In this document: in pieces, positions 1 to 8,900 of the stretch
Layout of the letters: each line of letters begins with the position of its first letter
Numbering within the stretch: the first letter of the stretch is position 1
DNA from: Candidatus Eisenbacteria bacterium
GTDB taxonomy: Bacteria; Eisenbacteria; RBG-16-71-46; SZUA-252
DNA length: 64,000 bases
Reading direction: 5' to 3'
Assembly (NCBI GenBank): GCA_005893305.1
Contig: VBOZ01000009.1
Location: 55,303 to 119,302 of the forward strand
The notes under the pieces: generated by a model
What the model saw: the letters and a program-made list of their open reading frames with translations, nothing else
Database searches by the model: none
Told to the model about the DNA's origin: nothing
Made by a program: the position numbers and the translations under genes

Positions 1-1374
1 GGCATCGTCGGCTCGGGCACTGAGGCGCAGGAGCCGCTCCGCCTCGTCATACCGCTTCTGCCCGAGGCGGACCTCCGCGAGATTCGTGTAAGCGCGGAAG
101 TCCTGACAGCGAGTGATCGCATAGGTCCAAAGAGACTCCGAATCGCGCCAGACCGGCAGGCTCTCCCGAGTCCGAGCCAGGAACGCGACGAGCGGCACCA
201 AGGTGAGAGCGACCAGGGCGACGGCCCTCAGGCGTGGCCGGCCGACACGGCCGCTCAAGCCAACAATACCCGCGGCCAGGAGCCAGCAGAATCCAAGGGA
301 GGGCGCGTAGAGGTACCGGTCCGCCATGTACGTGACGAGGGGAAAGGCGAGCGCCGGCAACAGAGTGACGAAGATCCACGCGGCGCCCAGGAAGGCCGTC
401 CGGTTCCGGAATCGAAGGGCGATCCAAGCCGCCGCGGGGAGAAACGCCAGGCCGGCCATGGATACGAATACCGTGGCGAGGTCCTTGCCCAATACGGGCG
501 CGTCGTAGTCCGGGCTCCCACGCAGAACCCCAAGGAGGAGCCCCAGGTAATTCCACACGGCGTGCCCTTTGACCATCGCGTAGCTGAGCGCATCCCGCGC
601 GTAGGGCGCGGTCGCCTTGGCCTGCGCGAGGGTATTCCGCCACACAAGAAATAGACCCACGAGCGCGTATGGGATCTTGCTCGCGAGGTCTTTGACCCAG
701 GGGTTTCGCGGCTCCCCTTCCGCCTTGAAGCGATCCAGGGACAACAGGAAGAGTGGAAGAGTGGCGATGCTCACCTTGGAGAGAAGGCCCAGGGCAAAGC
801 AGACGATCGATGCCGCGTAGGAGGGCCGTCGGATCTGGGCCCCGCTCGAGGCGCGAAGGTAAAAGTACACCGTCAGGAGAGCGAACGTAGTCGAGAGGAG
901 GTCTTTCCGGATCGAGATCCACGCGACGGCTTCGACGTGCGAAGGATGCACGGCGAAGAGGAGCGCGGCGAGAAAGGCGACGACCGAGCTGCCCAGCATG
1001 CGCTTCACGACGAACATCGCCAGCGCGGCGTTCAGAGCGTGGAGAACGATCGATTGAAGGTGATAGCCCGTCGGGTTGAGCCCCCACAGACTGTAGTCCA
1101 CCATGTACGACACGAGGTGCAGGGGGAGGAAGTTCGAGTAGTAAGGCTCCGTGAAGATGTGCGCCAGATTCGCGCTCGACCACGCACGAATCCACGGATT
1201 GCTCAGGACATAGACGTTGTCGTCCCAGTTCAGGAATTGAAAGGAGAGCGCCGGAATGTACGTGGCGATCGCCGCGATCGCCACGATGAAGGGCGCCGCG
1301 AGACCCCAACCCACCGTCCGACGACGCCAGGGCGGGCGCGGGACCGTGGTCCGCTTAGTACCGGAACGGGTCAA
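1..1374 (-). CDS. Partial membrane glycosyltransferase-like TPR protein (TMTC/PMT-like), runs off left edge
   Basis: Reading the minus strand leftwards from about 1374 gives an uninterrupted frame to base 1 with no stop, so the 3' end lies outside the window. The N-terminal part is hydrophobic. It then shows 'FLNWDDNVYVLSNPWIR', 'YYSNFLPLHLVSYMVDY', 'HPSHVEAVAWISIRKDLL' and, near the edge, 'PVWRDSESLWTYAI' and the TPR-like 'LAEVRLGQKRYDEAERLL'. This order (luminal Asp-Asp motif, HPxHVE-x-VAW motif, multiple membrane segments, C-terminal TPRs) is that of bacterial TMTC/O-mannosyltransferase-like proteins, which would transfer a sugar from a lipid carrier at the periplasmic face. The start is uncertain: there is no ATG, only TTG at 1374 or GTG at 1314, neither with a clear ribosome-binding site. 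It lies 34 bases after the stop of the upstream barrel gene. Confidence 0.75.
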   Translation of the reverse strand, partial: MTRSGTKRTTVPRPPWRRRTVGWGLAAPFIVAIAAIATYIPALSFQFLNWDDNVYVLSNPWIRAWSSANLAHIFTEPYYSNFLPLHLVSYMVDYSLWGLNPTGYHLQSIVLHALNAALAMFVVKRMLGSSVVAFLAALLFAVHPSHVEAVAWISIRKDLLSTTFALLTVYFYLRASSGAQIRRPSYAASIVCFALGLLSKVSIATLPLFLLSLDRFKAEGEPRNPWVKDLASKIPYALVGLFLVWRNTLAQAKATAPYARDALSYAMVKGHAVWNYLGLLLGVLRGSPDYDAPVLGKDLATVFVSMAGLAFLPAAAWIALRFRNRTAFLGAAWIFVTLLPALAFPLVTYMADRYLYAPSLGFCWLLAAGIVGLSGRVGRPRLRAVALVALTLVPLVAFLARTRESLPVWRDSESLWTYAITRCQDFRAYTNLAEVRLGQKRYDEAERLLRLSARADDA

Positions 1375-1408
1375 GTCAGACGGCGTAGGCGGCTACAGCG
1401 GACTCGAT

Positions 1409-1978
1409 CTAGAAGTACCAGTTTAGGCCCATGGTGAAGTTGAAGTAATTCACCGAGAAATCGGTGTTCACCTTGGCGTGCGCGTAGTCGAATTGCGGAC
1501 CGAGCGCGAACTTATGACCCAATCTCCACTCGTAGCCGGTCCCGACGAGGAAGCCGAACCCGTCGTCAGATACCGAGGTCGTGACGCCACCACCTTGATC
1601 GACGCTGTAATCGGCGGTTCCGACCCCGACGCCACCCCGGACGAAGAAGCCCGTCGCGCCTGGATAGTAGGTCAGCGCGGGGCCGCCGAAGCTGAACGTC
1701 CAGGTTTCGTTGTCCACGCTCTTCGTCCACAGGTTGCCCTCGAGGCCCGCGGCAACCTGGGGTGAGAAGGCGTAGCCGACCCGGAAGTTCCCGCCGAATC
1801 CACCCTCGCGGTTGCTGTCCAAGCCGGTGGCGCTGATCCCCGCGCTACCTCCGCCCACATTGAATCCGAGGACCATGCCGTCGCGCTCGTGTGGATAGCT
1901 TCCGGCGCTGGCCCCCGTCGCCGAGAGAAGGGTCAAGAGCGCGACCGAGAGCGAGACTGCTAGCGTACGTGCGAGCAT
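1409..1978 (-). CDS. Outer-membrane beta-barrel protein, OmpW/Opacity-like, 189 aa
   Basis: A Sec signal peptide (MLARTLAVSLSVALL, ending near ATGASAG) precedes alternating-hydrophobicity strands such as 'GGFGGNFRVGYAFSPQVAAG', 'GFFVRGGVGVGTADY' and 'FGFLVGTGYEWRLGHKFALG', and a terminal strand ending in '...NFTMGLNWYF' with the C-terminal Phe typical of BAM substrates. This is a small eight-strand-type porin or adhesin-like barrel; no ligand can be inferred. The start at 1978 is chosen because GGAGGTGA lies just upstream; the open frame extends to 2143 but the added stretch is Arg-rich and lacks a signal peptide. It is last in a minus-strand series after the OmpA-type lipoprotein. Confidence 0.8.
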   Translation of the reverse strand: MLARTLAVSLSVALLTLLSATGASAGSYPHERDGMVLGFNVGGGSAGISATGLDSNREGGFGGNFRVGYAFSPQVAAGLEGNLWTKSVDNETWTFSFGGPALTYYPGATGFFVRGGVGVGTADYSVDQGGGVTTSVSDDGFGFLVGTGYEWRLGHKFALGPQFDYAHAKVNTDFSVNYFNFTMGLNWYF

Positions 1979-2090
1979 CGTCACCTCCGCGTGTCTGGAT
2001 GGGCTGGACTCCGCGACCACATCACGCCCGGATGCTTGGCCGGGCACCGTTTGGAAAGGTACGACGAATCGGACGGCGCGGGAAGGTCTC

Positions 2091-2774
2091 TCAGGGCGCT
2101 GAGGCCTGGCGTTTTGCCTCCGCCTGCCACGCCTCGCTCGCATAGATCGCTACCTCGACGCGGCGATTCTTGCGGCGCCCGGAATCCGTATCGTTCGTTG
2201 CGACCGGCTCGTCCTCGCCGAGCCCCCGGGTCGCGATGCGACGCGTGACTCCCTGGGAGTGCAGGTATCGGGCCGCGGAATTGGCGCGGCGCTCCGAGAG
2301 GTCCTGATTGTACGCGCGGGTTCCCACGTTGTCCGTGTGGCCGACGATCATCAGATCCGACTTGTCGTACTTATCCAGGCTTCTCGCGAGCGTATTCAGG
2401 TTGGTCCGCGCGTCACCCCGAACGACGTCGGAGTCGAACTCGAACATCAGCCCGGACGCGAACGTGATCTGGATCCCCTCGCCCACGCGCTCGACGACGG
2501 CTCCCGGGATGTTCTGCTTGAGCTCCTGCGCCTGCTTGTCCATCTGATGCCCGATGATCCCGCCGGCCACGCCGCCCACGACGGCCCCGATGATCGCGCC
2601 CCGCGCGGTCGATCCCGTCTGCTTTCCGATGACGCCGCCCGCGGCGCCGCCGGCGGCGGCTCCGATGATCGCGCCCTTCTGCTCCTTGGTCAGCGACGAG
2701 CATCCGGCCGCGCCCGTAACGACGAGGGCGGCTACGGACGCCCTGAGAATCGCAGAATTCAGGTGGTTTCCCAT
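2091..2774 (-). CDS. OmpA-family lipoprotein with glycine-zipper domain, 227 aa
   Basis: The signal peptide ends in a lipobox (VVTGAAGC), so the protein should be lipidated. Residues about 33-80 form a Gly/Ala glycine-zipper segment (GAIIGAAAGGAAGGVIG, then GAIIGAVVGGVAGGIIGHQM). Residues about 105-215 form an OmpA peptidoglycan-binding domain: 'FEFDSDVV', 'IVGHTDNVGTRAYNQDLSERRA', and the terminal 'SGRRKNRRVEVAI', with the Asp and Arg residues that contact diaminopimelate. It probably tethers the outer membrane to peptidoglycan. GGAGGG precedes ATG 2774. It lies 61 bases downstream of the permease pair and may share their transcript. Confidence 0.88.
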   Translation of the reverse strand: MGNHLNSAILRASVAALVVTGAAGCSSLTKEQKGAIIGAAAGGAAGGVIGKQTGSTARGAIIGAVVGGVAGGIIGHQMDKQAQELKQNIPGAVVERVGEGIQITFASGLMFEFDSDVVRGDARTNLNTLARSLDKYDKSDLMIVGHTDNVGTRAYNQDLSERRANSAARYLHSQGVTRRIATRGLGEDEPVATNDTDSGRRKNRRVEVAIYASEAWQAEAKRQASAP

Positions 2775-2835
2775 AATCCCTCCATGAGATGAGAGATCGG
2801 GATTATCGCGGGTGCGCGGGATTCAGCGCAACCCT

Positions 2836-4083
2836 CTACTCGTAGCGCAGCGCGTCGATGGGGTGCAGTCGGGAGGCGCGGATCGCGGGCAGGAGACCGA
2901 AGACGATCCCCACGGCGGAGCAGAACACCAACCCGATCACGGCCCATTGCATCGGCACGTTCACGTCGAAGTGGGCGAAGAGGGCCACGAGGTTCCCCAG
3001 CCCGAATCCCACGATCACGCCGATCACGCCGCCGATATTACAGAGGATCACGGCTTCCAGGAGGAACTGCGTCAGGATCGTGATGCCCTTGGCCCCGATC
3101 GCCTTCCGAATCCCGATCTCACGCGTCCGCTCGGTCACGGCCACCAGCATGATGTTCATGATGCCGATGCCCGCCACGAGCAGCGCGATGATCCCGATAA
3201 CGAAGGCCGCGATCTTCACGCTCATGCTCATCTCATTGAATCGCGTGATCAAGCTTTCGCTGTTGAAGAACTCGAAGTTATCGACCTCGTTGGGCTTGAC
3301 GCCCCGCTCGCTCCGCAGCACCTGGCGCGTCTGCTCGATCGCATCCCCGATCAGCTGCGGGGTTTTGGCCCGCACCGTGATGTTGACGGAGCGGGAGAAC
3401 CCGTTTCGATCCGTGAGCCCGTAGGTCTTGATGAACGTCGAAACCGGAATCAGGACGTAGTTGTCATAGCCCGCCCCGAATGCCGACTTCTTCTCGTCGA
3501 ATACGCCCACGACCTCGTACTTGCGCTTGTCGACCCGGATCATCTTTCCGATGGGATCCACGAAGGGGAAGAACTTCTTCCCCAGCGCGTAGCCGATGAC
3601 GGCCACGTTGCGCGCGCTCATGACGTCGATCGGCGAGATGTTCCGCCCGAGTCCGACGTAATGGGTATTGTTCTGGGGATACTCGGGTGTCCCGCCGCAG
3701 ATGGAGACGTTCGGATTCGTCGATTCACCGTTGTACTCCACGACGAACCCGAAGTCCCAGAGCTCGGACCCCACCAGGTCCGCGGATTCGACGTGTTCCC
3801 GGATCGCGGCGGCGTCCTTCAGCGTGAGCGGGGGCCGGCGCATGGCCCGACGGCGATCCGCGTCCGAACCGAATCCGCCCGCGGGCCACTTCTGGACCTG
3901 GAACGTCTGGGCGCCCAGGACGCTCATTTCCTTCTCCATTGTCGACTGGACGACGGATATCGCGGTCATCACGGCGATGATCGACGCCACCCCCGCGACG
4001 ATTCCCACGAGCGTGAGGATGGACCTCAGCCTGTTGCTGAGGAGGGTCCCCATCGACATGTGGAGCGTGTCACGCAGGCGCAT
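2836..4083 (-). CDS. MacB/FtsX-type ABC transporter permease (no ATPase domain), 415 aa
   Basis: The architecture is MacB_PCD plus FtsX: one N-terminal membrane helix (LRSILTLVGIVAGVASIIAV), a periplasmic domain of about 230 residues, then three C-terminal helices with the conserved motif 'MLVAVTERTREIGIRKAIGA' and a C-terminal 'LHPIDALRYE'. Such permeases transmit ATP hydrolysis mechanically to a periplasmic adaptor and export macrolides, peptides or lipoproteins. ATG 4083 has a strong GGGAGGGAG ribosome-binding site; an upstream GTG at 4107 overlaps the previous stop and is the alternative. A paralogue is immediately upstream. Neither carries the ATPase domain of true MacB. Confidence 0.88.
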   Translation of the reverse strand: MRLRDTLHMSMGTLLSNRLRSILTLVGIVAGVASIIAVMTAISVVQSTMEKEMSVLGAQTFQVQKWPAGGFGSDADRRRAMRRPPLTLKDAAAIREHVESADLVGSELWDFGFVVEYNGESTNPNVSICGGTPEYPQNNTHYVGLGRNISPIDVMSARNVAVIGYALGKKFFPFVDPIGKMIRVDKRKYEVVGVFDEKKSAFGAGYDNYVLIPVSTFIKTYGLTDRNGFSRSVNITVRAKTPQLIGDAIEQTRQVLRSERGVKPNEVDNFEFFNSESLITRFNEMSMSVKIAAFVIGIIALLVAGIGIMNIMLVAVTERTREIGIRKAIGAKGITILTQFLLEAVILCNIGGVIGVIVGFGLGNLVALFAHFDVNVPMQWAVIGLVFCSAVGIVFGLLPAIRASRLHPIDALRYE

Positions 4084-4103
4084 GAAGGCTCCCTCCCCGC
4101 GAG

Positions 4104-5339
4104 TCACTCATACCGGAGCGCTTCGATCGGATCGAGCTTGGCGCCCCGATAGGCGGGCGCCACGCCGGCGACGATTCCGACTCCCATCGACACCGTGACC
4201 GCGACGATCACGATGGGCCACGAAACCGTCGCGGGCATCAGCACGGCGTTGATGACCGCGGTCAATATCGACGCCAAGACGATTCCGATCACTCCCCCGA
4301 GAAGGCAGATGGTGCACGACTCCATCAGGAACTGGGAGAGGATCACGCGCTTGGTCGCGCCGATGGCTTTCCGCACCCCGATTTCCCGCGTCCGCTCCGT
4401 GACGGAGACGAACATGATGTTCATCACGCCCACGGCGCCGACAAAGAGCGAGATGCTGGTTACGATGAGCCCCACCACAAGCACCACGCCCATCAGGTTG
4501 CTGAACGTGCCCACGAGGGTGTCCAGCTTGTTGATCGAGAAGTTGTCGGGCTGAACCGGACGCAGCCTGCGGATCTTTCGCATCTCCCCGATGACTTCGT
4601 ACTCGGTATCCTTCAAGGTCTCCTGGCGGGGCGCCTTCACCGCCACGTTGACGTCCTGCCCGCGGCCGCCTCCGAAAGCGCCCACGAAGGAAGTGATCGG
4701 GACGAAGATCTGCCGATCGAAGTTCGGGCCTCCCATGAAACTTCCCCCCTGCTTCTCCATGACGCCGATGACGCGGAACAGGGTCCGGCCGACCTTCAGG
4801 GATTTGTTGAGGGGGTTCGTGGATCCGAACAGGGCGTCCTTCACGTCCGTTCCGATGACGCAAACGTACTTCTTGTATCGAACGTCGTACGACTGTAGAA
4901 ATCGTCCGGTCTGCGGTACGGCGCTCGACAGGATCGTCTGCTTTTCGGTGGTGCCGATGACTGGCACTCCCTCCATGGTCTCGGCCTGGTACTTCGCGTC
5001 CTGCCGCCCCTCCATGGTGGGATTGACGACGGCCCGGCCGCGCATGTTCTTCTCCAGCTCGCGCGCTTCGCGGAGATCGAGCGGCGGGCGATTGCGAAAC
5101 TGGAAGAAGTCATTCATGACGATCCAAGGCATGCGCGATACGTAGAGCACGTCCGTGCCGATGGAGGAGAAGCTCTCGCGGAATCTGTTCTGCAGACCGT
5201 TCACCGCCGTCATCGTCAGGACGACGGCGACGATGCCGATGATGATTCCCAGCGTGGTCAGGGCGCCGCGCGCTTTCCGGGCGCGGATGGCCGCGATGGC
5301 GACGTGAAACGACTCTCTTAGATCAACCGCCAGCTTCAC
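4104..5339 (-). CDS. MacB/FtsX-type ABC transporter permease (no ATPase domain), 411 aa
   Basis: This is a paralogue of the following permease, with the same layout: N-terminal helix ('ALTTLGIIIGIVAVVLTMTA'), MacB-type periplasmic domain, three FtsX helices with 'MFVSVTERTREIGVRKAIGA', and a C-terminal 'LDPIEALRYE'. The coding region overlaps the adaptor gene upstream by 17 bases and abuts the next permease, so translational coupling is likely. Two different permeases probably form a heterodimer. The ATPase (LolD/MacB-NBD type) is not encoded in this cluster and must be supplied in trans. Substrate unknown. Confidence 0.88.
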   Translation of the reverse strand: MKLAVDLRESFHVAIAAIRARKARGALTTLGIIIGIVAVVLTMTAVNGLQNRFRESFSSIGTDVLYVSRMPWIVMNDFFQFRNRPPLDLREARELEKNMRGRAVVNPTMEGRQDAKYQAETMEGVPVIGTTEKQTILSSAVPQTGRFLQSYDVRYKKYVCVIGTDVKDALFGSTNPLNKSLKVGRTLFRVIGVMEKQGGSFMGGPNFDRQIFVPITSFVGAFGGGRGQDVNVAVKAPRQETLKDTEYEVIGEMRKIRRLRPVQPDNFSINKLDTLVGTFSNLMGVVLVVGLIVTSISLFVGAVGVMNIMFVSVTERTREIGVRKAIGATKRVILSQFLMESCTICLLGGVIGIVLASILTAVINAVLMPATVSWPIVIVAVTVSMGVGIVAGVAPAYRGAKLDPIEALRYE

Positions 5340-6600
5340 TCGCCTGCGCCCCCTTGCCCGACTTTGGCTCCTTGCCGACGGTCACCACCGCTCCGTTCTG
5401 CAGGTCCTTGGAAATCGCGCGGTAGCTCCCCGTGACGACGACCTCGCCTTCCTTCAATCCGTCCACGATCTCGATCAGCGCGTCGCTCTGGATGCCGGTC
5501 TTGACCTGCTTCGCGACGGCCTTTCCCCCCACGACGGTGAATACGATCTCCACGAACCCATCCTTGTCGGGCTTGTAGCGCTTCTCCGCGTCCTTCCGCT
5601 TTTCACCCTTCATGGTCAGCTGATCCACCGTCCTGGCCGCGACCGTCTGGAGGGGGACGCTGAGCGCGTTGTCTTGAGTCTTGGTGACGATCTCGGCGCT
5701 GGCGGTCATGCCGGGCCGCAGGGTCTTGGGCGGATCGATGATGCTGATCTTGATCTCGAATTCGGTCTTCTGCTCGGCGGTGCCCTGGCCCGCGACGTTC
5801 GCGCTGTTGGAGATCTCGGAGACGACGCCCGTCAGCGGCTTGTCGAGCATCGCGTCGACCTCGATCTCGGCCTTCTGGCCGGCCGCGATCGAGACGATGT
5901 CGTTCTCGTCGACGTTCACCTGGGCTTCCATCTCCGAGAGATCGGCGACGATCATGATCACGTCCTTCTGGAATTGCGAGCCGAGCGCGATCTCGCCCTG
6001 CTCTTTGTTCAGGGCGCAGACCGTGCCCGACATCGGGGCGTAGATGGTCGTCTTGGACAGATCGTCGCGGGCCTGCTTCAACGAAGCCTTGGCCTGCTCG
6101 ACCTGATCGGTCGCGGACTTGTAGCGCGCCACTTCAACCTGATACTCAGCCTGCTTAGCCTCGAAGGCGGACTGCGATTCCAATCCTGTGGCCAAGAGCT
6201 CCTTCGATCGCGCGAACTCCTTCTCGGTCCGGTTCATGTTCTCGCGGACGAGCGTCGCGTTCGCCTGCGCCGAGCTCACGTTCGCCTCGCCGCTCTCGAC
6301 GGCCGCCACGTAGCGCTCGCGGGCCAATGCCACGAGGAGGGCGCCCTTCTCCACCCACTGCCCTTCCTTGACGGGCAGCTTGATGATCTTGGCGCTCACG
6401 TCCGCGCTGATCTCGACCTGGGTCTTCGGTTGGATCTTCCCGGTGGCGCTCACCTTCTGCACGATCTTCTGTCGATCGACCTTGGCCGTCTGAACTGCAA
6501 GGGTCTTGTCGCCGCGGCCACGGAACGCCGCGAGCGCGATGACGACGCCCACGACGACGACGGCGGCCCCGATCCAATAGTGCTTTTTCTTCAGTGCCAT
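5323..6600 (-). CDS. MacA/HlyD-type periplasmic adaptor protein, 425 aa
   Basis: An N-terminal anchor (YWIGAAVVVVGVVIALAAF) is followed by the membrane-fusion-protein layout: a lipoyl half-motif ('VSATGKIQPKTQVEIS', 'VKEGQWVEKGALLVAL'), a long coiled-coil hairpin (about residues 100-180, rich in Ala, Glu and Gln), the second lipoyl half ('TIYAPMSGTVCALN'), a beta-barrel, and a membrane-proximal domain ending in 'DGLKEGEVVVTGSY'. It would bridge the two FtsX-type permeases encoded next to an outer-membrane channel, as MacA does with MacB and TolC. It is the first gene of the minus-strand operon; no TolC-like gene is next to it. Confidence 0.88.
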   Translation of the reverse strand: MALKKKHYWIGAAVVVVGVVIALAAFRGRGDKTLAVQTAKVDRQKIVQKVSATGKIQPKTQVEISADVSAKIIKLPVKEGQWVEKGALLVALARERYVAAVESGEANVSSAQANATLVRENMNRTEKEFARSKELLATGLESQSAFEAKQAEYQVEVARYKSATDQVEQAKASLKQARDDLSKTTIYAPMSGTVCALNKEQGEIALGSQFQKDVIMIVADLSEMEAQVNVDENDIVSIAAGQKAEIEVDAMLDKPLTGVVSEISNSANVAGQGTAEQKTEFEIKISIIDPPKTLRPGMTASAEIVTKTQDNALSVPLQTVAARTVDQLTMKGEKRKDAEKRYKPDKDGFVEIVFTVVGGKAVAKQVKTGIQSDALIEIVDGLKEGEVVVTGSYRAISKDLQNGAVVTVGKEPKSGKGAQASEAGG

Positions 6601-6795
6601 TGCCCAGCTGCCTCCAGTTACTTCGGGGTCAAAGTGTTACGCGCTACTCCGATCCACGACACGAATACGGCGCGAGAGGTTAAAAGGTTACCACTCTCGG
6701 GCGAAATGTGGGGAGATCGAACGGGCGCGGGGCCTGCGACCAGGCGTAGCTTCAACCAATTGTCCAAATGAGATTTACTGGGCGCCGCGTGCCTG

Positions 6796-8665
6796 CTAGG
6801 GCAGGGTCGGTGAGGCGCTCACGTATGAATAGGCCGCCCTGAGGATTCGGACCGCGTCCGGGTCACGGAGGAAGTAGAGCGGGAACGTGAGGTGCGCCAT
6901 GCGGCCGACGGAGCGGTTCGGGTCGAATGTCTGCGCCGAACCCTGTCCGAGACCGTGCGCCTGCACCTGGACCCCGACCACCGTGCCCTCCCGTGGTGAG
7001 GGCTTTCCATCCTCGTTGATGCCAACGTTCACACCGTGATAGAGGAGGACCGGCTGGGCGATCGGCTGTGAGGGATTCTCGGGCTTGAAAACCGCGGGCG
7101 CGTTCGGCTCGCAGCCGAAGTTCTGCGCCATGATCAGGCCGTCCACCTGGGGCAGGCCGGGCGAGCTGTTGCTGTTCGGATCGCCGGAACCCGGATATGT
7201 GATCCACTTGGCCCCGCTTCCGAGCGGGCCCCGATCGACGAGCGCCGAGTCGTAGCCGGACGCAATGCCCGCGGTGGTTGGAATCGCGGCGACGAAGTCG
7301 CGGGCCCCGAGCGTGCGAAGGCCGTCCCAGTTTGCCCGCGCGCCATCAACCCCCATGAAGTTCCTGGAAAAGTATGTGAGGTTGTAGGCCTCTCCGGGCC
7401 CGAGACCGGCGCATATGCCGTTTGTGGCGTTCCCATAGAGAATGGTCAACGGCCTGCTGACGTTGCTGCCGATCGCGAACCCGGTCAGGATGAGAGTCCC
7501 TCCCCCGCGGAGGTAGGCCGCGAGGGAGCTCTGTGTGTTCTCGAATAGAGTCTTGTGAAGTCCCGTCGGAATGGGTCCATTATTGAAATCTACGTTCCAT
7601 ATCACCGTTGAGTACCTGGACAATTCGTTCAGCGGGGGCGGCTTTCTCCCCTCCACGTCACCCTGGCCGGCCAGATAGGTGTCCCATTCCGTGAAGGGGA
7701 CACGCAGGTTCGGGAGCAATGTGAGGGTCCACCAGCTCGTCTCTTCCTCATCGGAGGGGAAATTCCCGACTCTACTGGGGGTGCTGCCTGGACCGAGCGA
7801 ATCATCGACGTAGAGAATCTCCCGAGCTGCGCCGGGATCCTTGAAGGTCGGATGCACGACGAGGATCGGAATCGCCGCGTTCGTCACGAGACCCACGTCG
7901 TCGATCACCTTGATGAACAGGGTGTGTCCACCCGAGTAGAGCTGGCCGGGCGTGAGCGTCGTGCCGGTGGCGAATGGATTCGGGTTGGGCAGGTGAGTCG
8001 TGTCATCGAGGGCGTAGGCGTACCCGACCACGACCCCGCCGTAGGAATCGCTGCTTGCCGACCAGGAGAAGTAGATTGTCTCCCCCTCCAAAACCTGAAT
8101 CGCGTCCCTGGGAACGTCGATCGGGCCGGATGCGTTGATGGATCGGTTCAGCACGCTGCAAAAGATCGTTAGCCTCGGCCCGAGACCGACCACGGGCGGG
8201 CTCGCCGGGGCGACCGTAAAATGGCGAATGTTCGTCACGAACTTCAATGGCTTCTCGATCGCGCCGGCCCCGTCGATCGCGCGCTCCACGAACACGTACT
8301 CGCCGGGCCCCACATTCGAAAAGCGCTTCCCACTCGCCCGAATGCCGACCCACCTCCAGTCATCGTACGGAGCGGGAAGCGTCCTTCGCCGTGGTCGATT
8401 TCCACTCGGTGATTGGAAGCGCGGTGTCCGCGTCGACGGAGAAGTAGAACTTCACCACCTCTCCGTCGCGATCAAACCCATTCCAATAAAGTTGAACGTG
8501 GACCGACGTGGTGTCGTTTTCGACCGGCGCATAGGTCAGCTCGGTCTCGGGATCCAACGACGCGGGTTTCAGAGGGGGCTTCACGGAATTGGCGCAGCCG
8601 GCAAGGTACGCCGCACCCAGGGTGATCACGAGCGCCAAGGCTAATAGAGCGATCCGACGCGGCAT
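6796..8665 (-). pseudogene. Large surface lipoprotein gene interrupted by a +1 frameshift
   Basis: The 5' part (8665-8360) encodes a lipoprotein signal (lipobox AYLAGC) and an Ig/FN3-like strand set ('VHVQLYWNGFDRDGEV', 'DADTALPITEW') and stops early. The 3' part (from about 8385 to 6796) continues in the next frame as '...YDDWRWVGIRASGKRF', 'GEYVFVERAIDG', then a body of about 490 residues with 'REILYVDDSLGPGS' and 'LAAYLRGGGTLILTGF', resembling a flavodoxin/GATase-like domain. The two halves join naturally if one base is removed around 8376-8386. The span is 1870 bases, one more than a multiple of three. It may be a genuine frameshift or a sequencing error. Conceptual product about 622 aa, function unknown. 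Confidence 0.75.
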
Positions 8666-8816
8666 GATGTCGATTTCGCCTTCCCCTGCCCGGAGACGTT
8701 CTTACGCCAAGCTGCCGGCGAGCAACCAGCCTACGATGGAGTGTTTCGGGGACCATCCTTGGAGGACATCGGGGAGGATACCGCCAGGCCGAATGAGGCG
8801 TCTACCGAAATGCGAA

Positions 8817-8844
8817 GGCCCCGACAGCTCAAGCTACCGGGGCC
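8817..8844 (-). terminator. GC-rich hairpin 3' of the 8901-10283 lipoprotein gene
   Basis: The arms GGCCCCG (8817-8823) and CGGGGCC (8838-8844) are perfect complements around a 14-base loop. It lies 56 bases beyond the stop of the minus-strand gene and lacks a long T tract, so it is a weak intrinsic terminator or an RNA-stabilising hairpin. Confidence 0.5.
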
Positions 8845-8900
8845 CCGTCATCGAATCCGCTTGCCCCCGCGCCTACGTCTGCGGCGGGCCGCTACTCGCG

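Noticed and set aside
47-1309. Long minus-strand open frame over the left edge
   Set aside because: Its translation is Arg/Gly/Pro-rich with no family motif; the frame that carries the TMTC-like motifs overlaps it and is the real gene.
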